Positions 51,376 through 60,778 of a stretch of 64,000 bases of DNA are shown piece by piece (position 1 is the stretch's first letter; each line of letters begins with the position of its first letter). The DNA comes from RBC101 sp052387735 (GTDB taxonomy: Bacteria; Gemmatimonadota; Gemmatimonadetes; Gemmatimonadales; Gemmatimonadaceae): assembly GCA_052387735.1 (NCBI GenBank), contig JBQTIW010000035.1, positions 42,308-106,307 of the forward strand. The letters run 5' to 3'. The notes under the pieces are model-generated. The model saw nothing but the letters and a program-made list of their open reading frames with translations, made no database searches and had not been told where the DNA came from. The position numbers were made by a program, and so were the translations under genes.

Positions 51376-54186
51376 ATGCTGATCCTCGACCGTCGCGTCT
51401 TCGTCGGACCTTCCCTCTACGCTCACTTCCCGGTCATCAGGCTCGAGCTCGACCTGGGGAAACTCGAGCAGTGGCCAACCATGAAGCTCGGGACCGGGTT
51501 CGTGGATTCGCTCATCCAGCGGCTTCCCGGACTCGAAGACCACGGCTGTTCGTACGGGGTACCCGGCGGCTTCATTCGTCGCATGCGCGACGAAGAGGGC
51601 ACGTGGCTCGGACATGTGCTCGAGCATTGCGCCATCGAACTGCAGAACGTCGCGGGTGAAGACGTCACGTTCGGCAAAACCCGTGGAATCGATGGTCGGC
51701 CGGGCATCTATGACGTGGTCTTCGAGTACGAGCAGGCCGAAGTGGGCAACGAGGCGGCGGACCTTGCGTTGTCGCTGCTCCACTCCCTGCTGCCGCCGGA
51801 GCTGCGGCCCGCGGAACAACCTCCCGGCTGGGATTGGGACACCGCCCGCGACGAGTTCATCCGCTACGCCCAGCGGCGTGCGTTAGGTCCGTCGACCGCG
51901 TCCCTCGTGCGCGAAGCACAGCGTCGCGACATCCCGTGGATCCGCCTCAACCAGTTCTCCCTCATCCAGCTGGGCTACGGCCGGCACCAGAAGCGCATCC
52001 AGGCCACCGTCACCAGCAGCACCCCGCACATCGCGGTCGAACTGGCGTCGGACAAGGAGGAGACCAACAGAATACTCGGCTCGTTAGGTCTGCCGGTGCC
52101 TCAGCAGCGGCTGGTCCAGACCGTGGAAGGCGCGGTGCAGGCCGCCAATCGCATCGGCTTCCCGGTCGTGGTCAAGCCGTACAATGCCAATCATGGACGT
52201 GGCGTCTCCATCCGCCTGATGCATGACGACCAGGTGCGTGTGGCCTTTGAGAAGGCGAAGGAACACTCACGTTCGGTCCTCGTGGAGAGCTTCATTGCCG
52301 GTGATGACCACCGGATGCTGGTGATCAACGGGGAGCTCGTAGCCGCGTCGCGCCGCGAACCGGGGCACGTGGTCGGCGACGGCGTGCATACCATTGAACA
52401 GCTCGTCGCCGACGTAAACCTGGACCCGCGCCGCGGCATCGGGCACGAGAAGGTCTTGACCCGCATCGAGCTGGACCACGAGGCGGCGCGCCTCCTGGAG
52501 GGGAGGAACTACACGAGGGAGACGGTGCCGCTCCCGGGGGAGAAGGTGTATCTCCGGCTGACGGCCAACCTCTCCACCGGCGGCACCGCCTCAGACGTGA
52601 CCGACGTGGTACACCCTGACAACGTCGAGATGGCGGTGCGTGCGATCAAGGCCATCGGACTCGACGTCGGCGGCGTCGATTTTCTCACGAATGACATCAC
52701 CCAATCCTACAAGGACATGGGCGGTGCCATCTGCGAAGTGAACGCGGCTCCAGGCTACCGCATGCACATGGCGCCCAGTGACGGCAAGCCGCGCGATGTG
52801 GCCGGTAGGACGATTGACATGCTGTTCCCGCCGGGAAGCCCGAGCTGGATTCCTGTCGCTGCCGTCACCGGCACGAACGGCAAAACGACGACCGCGCGGA
52901 TGCTGGCACACATCCACAAGATGTGCGGCAAGATCGTGGGTCTTACCAGCACCGATGGTGTGTACATCAACGGCCAACGAACGGTGGCGGGGGACATGAC
53001 CGGACCCGTCGCGGCACGCATGGTGATGGCGGATCCCTCGGTGGACGTTGCCGTGCTCGAAGTGGCCCGCGGTGGGATGTTGCGGGCGGGGCTTGGCGTT
53101 AGGCGCGTCGACGTCGGTGCGGTCCTCAACGTGCAGTCGGACCATCTCGGCTTGCGGGGCGTGAATCCCCTGGATGAACTGGCCGAAGTGAAGCGGATCA
53201 TCGTGGAAGTCGCGCGGGACACGGCCGTGCTCAACGCCGATGACCAGCGCTGCCTCAGAATGGCCGCGTACACCGACGCGAGGAACGTCTGTTACGTGAC
53301 CATGAACCCCGAGCACCAGCTGGTGCGCGAGCACATCCGCGCGAGCGGCAGAGCCATCGCGCTAGAGGCCGGGATCAACGGGCAGATGATCACGATATAC
53401 GACAAGGGTGCCCACATCCCCCTCCTCTGGACGCACCTCGTGCCGGCGACCATGGAGGGCAAGGCGGGCTTCAACGTGCAGAACGCGATGTTCGCCGCGG
53501 CGATGGCGTACAGCATGGGCGTGAAGCTGGAGGACATCCGCAACGGGCTGCGCACGTTCCACAGCACCTTCTATCAGGCTCCGGGTCGCCTGAATGTGTT
53601 CGACGAGCATCCCTTCAAGGTCATCATGGATTACGGACACAATGCCGCCGCCGTGGACGCCGTCTGCCAGCTCGTGGCAAGGCTGGAGTGCAAGGGCCGC
53701 CGCATCTGTGTCGTTGCGGGCCCGGGTGACCGGCGTGATGAGGACCTGCGCGAGATCGGCCAGGCCGCCGCACGTGCCGGGTTCGATCACTACATCTGCC
53801 GCCGCGATGACGACCTGCGAGGGCGAGCGGCAGATGAAGTGCCGAACATGATCCGCGACGCGATGGTCGCGATGGGCACGCCGGCAGGACGTATCCAGGT
53901 GATCCCTGACGAGCAAGAGGCCATGCACGCAGGCCTGTCCATGGCGCAGCGCGGCGACCTGCTGCTGTTGTTTGCCGATGCCCTGGTGCGCGGCTGGAAG
54001 CAGGTGGTGCACTTCAAGTCCGAGGAAAGCACCGCCGAGCCGGCGAGTCCGACCGCGCCGAGCTCCCAACGCGTCCAGGTATCGGCGGATGAGTCGGATC
54101 CTGGGGCGTTCGCAGCCCTCAGCGACGAGGCCGCGCTCGTACGTGATGAACGCGGTGTGCGGTTGGCCCGGGAGACGGACGACTGA
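51376..54186 (+). CDS. cphA: Cyanophycin synthetase CphA
   Basis: About 936 residues from the ATG at 51376. An N-terminal domain (MLILDRRVFVGPSLYAHFP), an ATP-grasp domain (residues about 215-480: VVKPYNANHGRGVSI, CEVNAAPGYRMHMAPS), and a Mur-ligase domain with P-loop GTNGKTT (499-505), VLEVARGGMLRAGL and DYGHNAAAVDA are all intact. It polymerises Asp and Arg using ATP. Usual length is about 870-900; the extra 45 C-terminal residues are Ser/Glu/Ala-rich and probably disordered. Between cphB and a second Mur-ligase gene. Confidence 0.95.
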   Translation: MLILDRRVFVGPSLYAHFPVIRLELDLGKLEQWPTMKLGTGFVDSLIQRLPGLEDHGCSYGVPGGFIRRMRDEEGTWLGHVLEHCAIELQNVAGEDVTFGKTRGIDGRPGIYDVVFEYEQAEVGNEAADLALSLLHSLLPPELRPAEQPPGWDWDTARDEFIRYAQRRALGPSTASLVREAQRRDIPWIRLNQFSLIQLGYGRHQKRIQATVTSSTPHIAVELASDKEETNRILGSLGLPVPQQRLVQTVEGAVQAANRIGFPVVVKPYNANHGRGVSIRLMHDDQVRVAFEKAKEHSRSVLVESFIAGDDHRMLVINGELVAASRREPGHVVGDGVHTIEQLVADVNLDPRRGIGHEKVLTRIELDHEAARLLEGRNYTRETVPLPGEKVYLRLTANLSTGGTASDVTDVVHPDNVEMAVRAIKAIGLDVGGVDFLTNDITQSYKDMGGAICEVNAAPGYRMHMAPSDGKPRDVAGRTIDMLFPPGSPSWIPVAAVTGTNGKTTTARMLAHIHKMCGKIVGLTSTDGVYINGQRTVAGDMTGPVAARMVMADPSVDVAVLEVARGGMLRAGLGVRRVDVGAVLNVQSDHLGLRGVNPLDELAEVKRIIVEVARDTAVLNADDQRCLRMAAYTDARNVCYVTMNPEHQLVREHIRASGRAIALEAGINGQMITIYDKGAHIPLLWTHLVPATMEGKAGFNVQNAMFAAAMAYSMGVKLEDIRNGLRTFHSTFYQAPGRLNVFDEHPFKVIMDYGHNAAAVDAVCQLVARLECKGRRICVVAGPGDRRDEDLREIGQAAARAGFDHYICRRDDDLRGRAADEVPNMIRDAMVAMGTPAGRIQVIPDEQEAMHAGLSMAQRGDLLLLFADALVRGWKQVVHFKSEESTAEPASPTAPSSQRVQVSADESDPGAFAALSDEAALVRDERGVRLARETDD

Positions 54187-54272
54187 CGCACCCGTCCCCT
54201 TCCATCGTCGACTCCCGGCGGCTCCCCGGACCGAATCTCTATTCCCCTCGTCCGGGCGCCGTCCTCGAAGTC

Positions 54273-55889
54273 ATGATCGGACCAGACTGCCCTGACCGGA
54301 TCGATGCCTGGGCAGCGATGGCTCGCCGGCTGCTCGACGCCCTCGCGTGGTCAGGGGAGGAGATTGTCGTTAGGCGGTGGCCGGGAGGAGCGGGATTGTT
54401 CGTGTCGGCGCCCCTGGATGGGCTGTTCGCAGCGACGGAAGTTACCGAGCAGGCGTGGGGCATCGTCGAGACGGGAGACGGGGGACGGCAGACGGGCGAC
54501 CGCGCGACGGAGGTTGCCTGGGACGATCTTATCGCTCGCCTTCGCGTTCACGTGCAGCACGAGCGGAACGACGCGCTGGTCGGCCTCGCGCGCGAGGCCG
54601 CGGCGCGGACCCTCGTGCTGTCATTCGATGACGAATTGGTGGCCGTCGGCAGCGGCAACGGCGTGCGGATCTGGCCGATTCGCGGGATCCCCGCCACGGA
54701 GGCGGTCACCTGGAGCGCGATCCACGACGTTCCCATCGCACTGGTCACCGGCTCCAACGGCAAGACGACCACTGCGCGCCTCCTGGCGGCGATGCTGCGC
54801 GGCACAGGCCAAATGGTGGGATACACCTGCACCGACGGCGTGTACGTGGGTAGCGCGTTGGTAGCTTCGGGTGACTATTCCGGTCCGGCTGGCGCCAGGC
54901 GCGTCCTGCATGATGCGCGCGTTGACGCTGCCGTGCTCGAGACCGCACGCGGCGGAATCTTGCGCCGTGGCCTGGCCATGACCCGCGCGGACGTCGCCGT
55001 CGTCACCCGCGTCGCCGCCGATCACCTGGGGGAGTACGGGATCAGCACCGAGTCCGCGTTAGGTCATGCCAAGCTCGTTGTGGCCCGCGTGCTCCGGCCC
55101 AACGGTCACCTCGTGCTCAATGCCGATGACCCTACCCTGGTCGCGCTGGCCCCGTCGCAGGCGGCGGCGCGGATCTGGTTCTCGCTCGACTCGGAAAACT
55201 CCGTTGTGCGCGCTCACCTGCAATCGGGGGGGACCGGGCTCGTCCTGTCCGGCGGAGCCCTTACCCTGCTCCGGGAGCGCGTCGAAACCGTCCTGTTGCC
55301 CGCGGCTGAAATCCCGATGACGTTGGATGGCGCTGCGCGGTACAACATCGCCAACGCGCTGGCCGCTGCGGCCGCCGCTTATGCGCTGGAAGTCCCGCTC
55401 GATGTCATTCGCGCCTCGCTGCGCAGCTTTGGCGCGTCGGCGACAGACAACCCCGGGCGGTTGCACGTCCGCGAGCATCACCACGCCACGGTGATCCTCG
55501 ACTTTGTGCACAACGCCGACGGGTGGCGTGCCTTGTATGAGGCCGTTCGCCATTGGCGCGGGGCGAGGACCATTGTCACCCTTGGACAGGCCGGTGATCG
55601 CGACGACGACTCGCTGCGCGAGCTGGCCCGGGCCGTCTGGGCCGGCCGTCCAGACGTGATCATCCTCAAGGAAATGCCGGCATATCTCCGGGGACGTCCG
55701 TTAGGCGAAACGACGACGCTCCTCGCCACAGCCCTGACCGAGGCCGGCGCGCCCGACACGGCGATTCGATGTGCTCCCGACGAACTGCAAGCCTCGCGAG
55801 CCGCGCTGCACGAGGCCGGGCCGGGGGACCTGGTCATCCTGGGAGTGCACAGCGACTACGAAAGGGTAATGGCAATGGTGGGGACATAG
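54273..55889 (+). CDS. Mur-ligase-only CphA paralogue
   Basis: 538 residues without the ATP-grasp domain. P-loop GSNGKTTTARLL (about 160-171), ETARGGILRRGLAMTRAD, NADDPTL and FVHNADGWRALYEA match the Mur part of CphA, with the ATP site intact. An in-frame low-complexity insert (VETGDGGRQTGDRATE, residues about 67-82) comes from a GACGGGAGACGG-type word repeat. It might add Asp or another amino acid to primers or modify cyanophycin, or act on an unrelated substrate. The partner of cphA by position only. Confidence 0.85.
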   Translation: MIGPDCPDRIDAWAAMARRLLDALAWSGEEIVVRRWPGGAGLFVSAPLDGLFAATEVTEQAWGIVETGDGGRQTGDRATEVAWDDLIARLRVHVQHERNDALVGLAREAAARTLVLSFDDELVAVGSGNGVRIWPIRGIPATEAVTWSAIHDVPIALVTGSNGKTTTARLLAAMLRGTGQMVGYTCTDGVYVGSALVASGDYSGPAGARRVLHDARVDAAVLETARGGILRRGLAMTRADVAVVTRVAADHLGEYGISTESALGHAKLVVARVLRPNGHLVLNADDPTLVALAPSQAAARIWFSLDSENSVVRAHLQSGGTGLVLSGGALTLLRERVETVLLPAAEIPMTLDGAARYNIANALAAAAAAYALEVPLDVIRASLRSFGASATDNPGRLHVREHHHATVILDFVHNADGWRALYEAVRHWRGARTIVTLGQAGDRDDDSLRELARAVWAGRPDVIILKEMPAYLRGRPLGETTTLLATALTEAGAPDTAIRCAPDELQASRAALHEAGPGDLVILGVHSDYERVMAMVGT

Positions 55890-55954
55890 CGGGTGACGAT
55901 AGCGGCCGGAGAGAGACTGCTATCGCCGTGTGCGGCGATCCGGCCAGCCACCGC

Positions 55955-57850
55955 CTACCGCCCGCTTGGCGCCGGCTTCGTCTTCTCGAGAGCCTTCCGC
56001 CTTTCACTCCATCCCCACCATTCGAGATGTGCTGCGAGCACCGGAAGCGGCACCGGCCCCAGCGAAAGCACCTCAGCGTGCCAGGCCTTCACGTCGAAGG
56101 CGTCGCCGAGCAGGCGCTGCATCCAGGTCCGCATCGCCGCGTACTCGCGTGCGCCGATCGTTGCACCGCCAGCCGTTCCCGGCGCCTGCACCACCAGTGC
56201 CACGAACGCGGAGTCAAGAGCCGCGTCGGACGCCAGCGTGTAGGGTCGCAGAACAGCCAGCGCTTGCTGTCGGGACCACCCGTAGTAGTGAAGTCCCGTG
56301 TCAACCGCGAGTAGCGCGGCGTTCCATCCTTCGTGCATCAGTCGCCCGTACGCGTCCCATGGGTCCGCGTACAACCCCAGCTCACCGGCAAGGGACGCGG
56401 CGTACTCCGACCAGCCGGTCTGCGTCGTCACCGAGGGATGCAACAATACGAGCGGTGAGAGACTGTCCCCGGCGTAACTGATGGAAGCGGCCAGCACCGC
56501 ACCCGGCCAGTTCCAGCGAAATGCGAGACTGCGACCCTCGAATACCCCGTCGCGCGAGCTCCAGTAGGGCGTGAGGGCCAGGAGCGCTGCCGAATTCACC
56601 AGCTCCGGGGCGCGCACATACGCCTCCGGGGCGAGCAGTGACTCGAGTCGCGAAGCGACGCGGATCTCCGGCCCGGAGTCAGGGAGCTTTGCAATGCGAT
56701 TCGCCAACGTGTCCTGGATGAGGGCGAACATGGCCCGCGCACGTGCGAGCGCCGAGTCCACGGTGATGGGGGCGAATCGCGCGGAGCGACGCAGCGAATC
56801 GTGGAAAGCCGGCGCATTCCCCGTTCGCAGAATCCGCCGCCGCACACCGCTGAGCAGCGAGTCGATGCGACGCATCTCGGACAGGCCCACGCGGTGCGCC
56901 TCTTCGGGTTCGATTTCCAATCCCAGATTTCGGCGCAGCAGGTGGCGGTAGTATTCCTTGCCGCCGGGGGACTGCCAGAGTCCCGGGCGTTGCGTCGCGC
57001 GGTTGGCGTACCCATCGAGGAACGCGAGCAGCGTGTCGATCCCGGGTTGTACACGAAGGATGATGGATTCGTGCTCCTGGTTGCGGAAGTCGCGCACCAG
57101 CGCCGTATCGAGGCTCGTTAGGCGCCCGTCGGCTACGCGCCACATGCCTTCGGCACCGAGCGTTCGCATCTCTCTCAGGAACGTGCTGAAGCTCCTCACC
57201 GCATCTCCCGATGCGAACGACGATTGCCGGCCGCGCTGTTCCAGTGCGGTTCGCGCATCCAGCAGCCAGAATGAGAGTCCGTCAAGCAGAAACAGGTACC
57301 GATCGAGATCCCCGGAACTCGCGAACGGATGGTCGTTCAGCACGCGAATGGCGTGGCGCAAAGGCGTGTGCGCCGGTGACAGAAGCGAAAAGTCGAGCAG
57401 GCTGTAGGTGGCCGCTTCGGCGCTGGTCTCGAGGACCCAACTCAGCGTTTGTAGGGTGGCGTAGTCCCGCGGCGAGAGCGCGCCGGCGTTGATGGTCTCG
57501 AGCTCGTCGCTCATCCGCCGGGCGAGCTGCTGCGCGCTGTTGTCAGCCAATGTCGTCACTGGCGACGGCATCGGGTCGACCCGCCGTCCCAGTGCAGCCG
57601 ACAGATCAGGACGATGCGGGAGAACGGTTCGCCAGTATTGGGTGAGCGCCTCGTTGAGTTGCGTGCGCGCCCACGTGGAATCGGCCGGAGATGGTGGCGG
57701 GGGGACTCGATTGAGTGCGCACGCCGCGAGCATGCCGAGCCCGAGGGGCGCGCACACTGCCCTCGACAACCCCGGCACGCGCCTTACTGGAAACAACGCG
57801 CGGATCTTGAGGTAACGAAGGATGGAGGACGTCAGGAAGGTGTGGAGCAT
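55955..57850 (-). CDS. DUF885 lipoprotein with degenerate metal site
   Basis: About 631 residues from the ATG at 57850; a GTG at 57778 would give a more normal lipoprotein signal ending MLAAC. DUF885 helices are recognisable to the end (SEYAASLAGELGLYADPWDAY, HYYGWSRQQALAVL, LGPVPLPVLAAHLEWW). The family's zinc motif HExxPGHH is RWNWPGAV here (about residues 445-452), so every metal ligand of that motif is lost. Likely a non-catalytic relative. It is transcribed away from the sugar dehydrogenase, 32 bases apart. Confidence 0.8.
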   Translation of the reverse strand: MLHTFLTSSILRYLKIRALFPVRRVPGLSRAVCAPLGLGMLAACALNRVPPPPSPADSTWARTQLNEALTQYWRTVLPHRPDLSAALGRRVDPMPSPVTTLADNSAQQLARRMSDELETINAGALSPRDYATLQTLSWVLETSAEAATYSLLDFSLLSPAHTPLRHAIRVLNDHPFASSGDLDRYLFLLDGLSFWLLDARTALEQRGRQSSFASGDAVRSFSTFLREMRTLGAEGMWRVADGRLTSLDTALVRDFRNQEHESIILRVQPGIDTLLAFLDGYANRATQRPGLWQSPGGKEYYRHLLRRNLGLEIEPEEAHRVGLSEMRRIDSLLSGVRRRILRTGNAPAFHDSLRRSARFAPITVDSALARARAMFALIQDTLANRIAKLPDSGPEIRVASRLESLLAPEAYVRAPELVNSAALLALTPYWSSRDGVFEGRSLAFRWNWPGAVLAASISYAGDSLSPLVLLHPSVTTQTGWSEYAASLAGELGLYADPWDAYGRLMHEGWNAALLAVDTGLHYYGWSRQQALAVLRPYTLASDAALDSAFVALVVQAPGTAGGATIGAREYAAMRTWMQRLLGDAFDVKAWHAEVLSLGPVPLPVLAAHLEWWGWSERRKALEKTKPAPSGR

Positions 57851-57882
57851 CACCGCGCGCCAAGCTATATCAGGAGAGTTGT

Positions 57883-59082
57883 ATGACAATTCACCGGCCT
57901 TTGATCCCAATCATGGCGACGAAGCTTCCCCCGTTCGTGCATCGACCCGCGGTTGCCGCCCTGATGCTCGCGCTCATCGGCGGAAGCTGCGGCCCGTCGA
58001 ACGACATCTCCAATCCGGGCCCCGAACCGGGAACAGACCAGGTTCAGCTTACGGTGTCGACCCTCGCAGGGGGTTTTGACACGATCTGGGAGCTCGCATG
58101 GGGACCCGATAACGCGATCTGGGTGACCGAGCGGCCGGGGGCGATCTCTCGTGTGAATCCATCCACCGGAGCCGTGACGCGCCTGGGCACCGTGGCGGCG
58201 ACGAATGAGATCGGCGAAGGGGGGCTCATGGGCCTCGCCTTCCATCCGGACTACACCACCGGAGAGCCCTGGATCTACGTCGCGCACACCTATAGCGCGG
58301 GAGGATCCGCGCGCAATCGGGTGGTGCGGATGCGGGTGAATGGCGCGACGCTGGGGAACCCGGAAGTCATCATCGACAACATGCCCGCCAGCTCGATCCA
58401 CAACGGCTCCCGGATCGCGGTCGGCCCGGACCGGTTTCTCTACGTCAGCATGGGCGATGCCGCAAACACGGGATTGCCGCAGGATCGCAACTCCCCTTCC
58501 GGAAAGATCCTCCGGCTCACGCTTACCGGCGGCCCTGCGCCCGGTAACCCGTTCGGCAATGCGGTCTATTCCTACGGGCATCGAAACCCGCAAGGCCTGG
58601 TGTTCCATCCCGGCGGGGCGCTCTACTCAACCGAGCACGGCCCGGGCGACAACGACGAGCTGAATCGCATCGAGATGGGACGCAACTATGGCTGGCCCAC
58701 CGTCCGCGGGAAGTGTGATGGCGACGCGGGACCTAACGAGAACGCCTTCTGCCAGGCCAACAATGTGGTGGAACCGCTCGCCAACTGGAGCCCCACCATC
58801 GCCCCGGCTGGGCTCGACTACTACGGCGGCACACTGATACCGCAATGGCGAGGCAGCCTCCTGTTCACCACCCTCAAGGACGCAACGCTCTACCGCATGC
58901 CGCTGTCCACCGACGGCCGTAGCGTCACGGGCCAGGAGAAGATCTTCGACGGCCAATACGGCCGCCTCCGCGATGTCATGGTGGCACCTGACGGTAGCGT
59001 CTACCTCGGCACCAGCAACCGCGACGGTCGTGGGTCGGCGCAGGGGCAGGATGATCGGATTCTGCGGGTGACGGCGCGGTAG
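57883..59082 (+). CDS. PQQ-dependent aldose dehydrogenase-like lipoprotein
   Basis: 399 residues from an ATG with AGGAG seven bases upstream (ATG at 57913 is an alternative). A lipobox GGSC follows the signal. Six-bladed propeller motifs GEGGLMGLAFHPDY, SIHNGSRIAVGPDRFLYVSMGDA, YSYGHRNPQGLVFHPG and STEHGPGDNDELNRIEMG define the soluble glucose/aldose dehydrogenase (YliI) family, which oxidises sugars with PQQ in the periplasm. PQQ synthesis genes are not in the window. Strong family match. Confidence 0.9.
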   Translation: MTIHRPLIPIMATKLPPFVHRPAVAALMLALIGGSCGPSNDISNPGPEPGTDQVQLTVSTLAGGFDTIWELAWGPDNAIWVTERPGAISRVNPSTGAVTRLGTVAATNEIGEGGLMGLAFHPDYTTGEPWIYVAHTYSAGGSARNRVVRMRVNGATLGNPEVIIDNMPASSIHNGSRIAVGPDRFLYVSMGDAANTGLPQDRNSPSGKILRLTLTGGPAPGNPFGNAVYSYGHRNPQGLVFHPGGALYSTEHGPGDNDELNRIEMGRNYGWPTVRGKCDGDAGPNENAFCQANNVVEPLANWSPTIAPAGLDYYGGTLIPQWRGSLLFTTLKDATLYRMPLSTDGRSVTGQEKIFDGQYGRLRDVMVAPDGSVYLGTSNRDGRGSAQGQDDRILRVTAR

Positions 59083-59212
59083 ACGGCAGCGGGAGCGGAT
59101 AGGAGGCACAAGCGCCGGCGGATAGGTTCCAAGCAGGCGCGGGTACCCTCTGCCTACAAGGCGCTCGCACCGTGCTTTTTGCTCTCCGCTCTCCGCCCTC
59201 CGCTCAAGAAAC
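59083..59212. repeat. Paired-word repeat before pnuC
   Basis: GCAGCGGGAGCGGATAGGAGG on the left and GCTCTCCGCTCTCCGCCCTC on the right pair imperfectly. The right half ends ten bases before the GTG of pnuC and shares its word with the repeat at 43860. Confidence 0.45.
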
Positions 59213-59803
59213 GTGTCCCCCCTCGAGCTCCTCGCGGCTTCCTTTGGCGTCATCTCCGTCTACCTGAGCGCCCGAGAGAACATCCTCAGCTGGCCGACCG
59301 CACTGGTGAACGTGGGACTGTACACGATCGTGTTCTTCGAAGCGCGGCTCTACGCCGACATGGGGCTGCAGGTGGTGTACTTCACGCTCTCGCTCTACGG
59401 ATGGTACGAATGGAAATTCGGCGGTGAGAACCGGAGCGTGCTGCGCGTGTCACGGGCCACGACACGACTCTGGCTGATCCTCGCAGGACTCAATCTCGCG
59501 GCGTGGCTCACGTTAGGCTCGATTCTGTCGAGGTCTACCGACGCCGCCATCCCGTGGCTCGACTCGCTCCTCACCACCACGTCGCTCTGCGCGCAGTGGA
59601 TGATGACACGCAAGATCCTGGAGAATTGGGTGCTCTGGATCGTGCTGGATATCGTCTACGTACCCACGTTCATCTCTCGCGGCCTGTACGCGACCGCAGC
59701 GCTTTACGCCATCTTCCTTGTGCTCGCCGTCCTCGGCTGGCGGGAATGGAAGCGCAGTCTCACCGTCTCCGTCGCCCCGCGCCCCGTCGAACAAGGTGCC
59801 TGA
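59213..59803 (+). CDS. pnuC: Nicotinamide riboside transporter PnuC
   Basis: About 196 residues from a GTG. Seven hydrophobic spans; SPLELLAASFGVISVYLSARENILSWPTALVNVGLYTIVF (in pieces) and ILENWVLWIVLDIVYVPTFISRGLYATAALYAIFLVLAVLGWREWKRSL match PnuC, a facilitator for nicotinamide riboside. The NadR-like kinase two genes downstream supplies the trapping step. The gene between encodes an HhH protein. Identification is strong. Confidence 0.93.
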   Translation: MSPLELLAASFGVISVYLSARENILSWPTALVNVGLYTIVFFEARLYADMGLQVVYFTLSLYGWYEWKFGGENRSVLRVSRATTRLWLILAGLNLAAWLTLGSILSRSTDAAIPWLDSLLTTTSLCAQWMMTRKILENWVLWIVLDIVYVPTFISRGLYATAALYAIFLVLAVLGWREWKRSLTVSVAPRPVEQGA

Positions 59804-59823
59804 CAGTCTCCGGAATCGCACCG

Positions 59824-60114
59824 ATGCCGCCCAAGAGAGCACGCGCAGTGTCGCACCTCGAAGACCTCCCCAACGTCGGCAAGGCCACCGCCGCCGACCT
59901 GCGCGCCATCCACCTCACATCACCATCGCAGCTCGTCGGGCAGGACCCCTACCGCCTCTACGAGAGGATGAACCGCGTCCTCGGCGCACGACAAGATCCC
60001 TGCATGTGTGACGTGCTGATCAGCGTAGTGCGCTACATGGAAGGCGCGCCGGCACGACCCTGGTGGCATTACACTGCCGAACGCAAACGGACTCTCGCGC
60101 AACGCTCCCGCTGA
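59824..60114 (+). CDS. Helix-hairpin-helix protein of the Cdd1 type
   Basis: About 96 residues. LEDLPNVGKATAADLRAI is a helix-hairpin-helix; LVGQDPYRLYERMNRVLGARQDPCMCDVLISVVRYMEGAPARPWWHYTAERK (read in parts) is the conserved remainder of the pathogenicity-locus/Cdd1 family. It probably binds DNA without sequence specificity. It lies between pnuC and the kinase gene with short gaps, so probably in one transcript, though no NAD role is known. Confidence 0.8.
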   Translation: MPPKRARAVSHLEDLPNVGKATAADLRAIHLTSPSQLVGQDPYRLYERMNRVLGARQDPCMCDVLISVVRYMEGAPARPWWHYTAERKRTLAQRSR

Positions 60115-60123
60115 CGGCGTACC

Positions 60124-60669
60124 GTGCACCGCATCGTCGTAACGGGTTCCGAGTGCACCGGCAAAACCACGCTGGCCCGGGAGCTCGCCCGTTTCCTGCG
60201 GACCGACTGGCTGCCCGAGTGGTCGCGGGAGTATGCCGAGACGCGCGGTGCTGTGCTGACATTGGAGGATGTCGAACACATCGCGCGCGGCCACATCGCC
60301 CGGGAGGACGCCACGTTAGGCGGGGGCCGAGGCCCCCTCGTTCTCGACACGGACCTGGTGAGTACCACGGTGTACAGCGAGTTCTACTACGGCTCCTGCG
60401 CTCCCTGGATCAGGGAGGAAGCCCGTCTGCGCAAGGCGGATCTCTACCTCCTCACCGCCATCGACCTCCCATGGGCCCCGGATGGAGTCCGCGACCGGCC
60501 TGGTGAACGGAGCGAGCTCCACAATCGTTTTGTAAGACGCCTCCGGGAGCTCGATGCCCTTGTCCTTCCGGTCGACGGACTGGGAGAACGGCGCAGTCAG
60601 AACGCCATCGCCAACATCAGGGGGTGGCGCGCCGCAAGCGCCATAACTCCTTTATTAGCAACTGGATAG
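60124..60669 (+). CDS. NadR-like nicotinamide riboside kinase domain
   Basis: About 181 residues from a GTG. VVTGSECTGKTTLARELARFL is the NadR-type P-loop; LPEWSREYAETRG, LDTDLVSTTVYSEFYYG, LYLLTAIDLPWAPDGVRDRP and the final basic helix fit the ribosylnicotinamide kinase domain alone, without the NadR adenylyltransferase or HTH. With PnuC it would phosphorylate imported nicotinamide riboside to NMN. The gene lies at the end of a three-gene run. Confidence 0.88.
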   Translation: MHRIVVTGSECTGKTTLARELARFLRTDWLPEWSREYAETRGAVLTLEDVEHIARGHIAREDATLGGGRGPLVLDTDLVSTTVYSEFYYGSCAPWIREEARLRKADLYLLTAIDLPWAPDGVRDRPGERSELHNRFVRRLRELDALVLPVDGLGERRSQNAIANIRGWRAASAITPLLATG

Positions 60670-60778
60670 CTGGCTGTACCCCGGTGTCACCGACATCACG
60701 GCGGAAAAAAACCCCGTCCAACTCAACATCTGAGGCTTCAGCTCGACTATTTTTACTCACTGCCTTCAAGGACGTATT

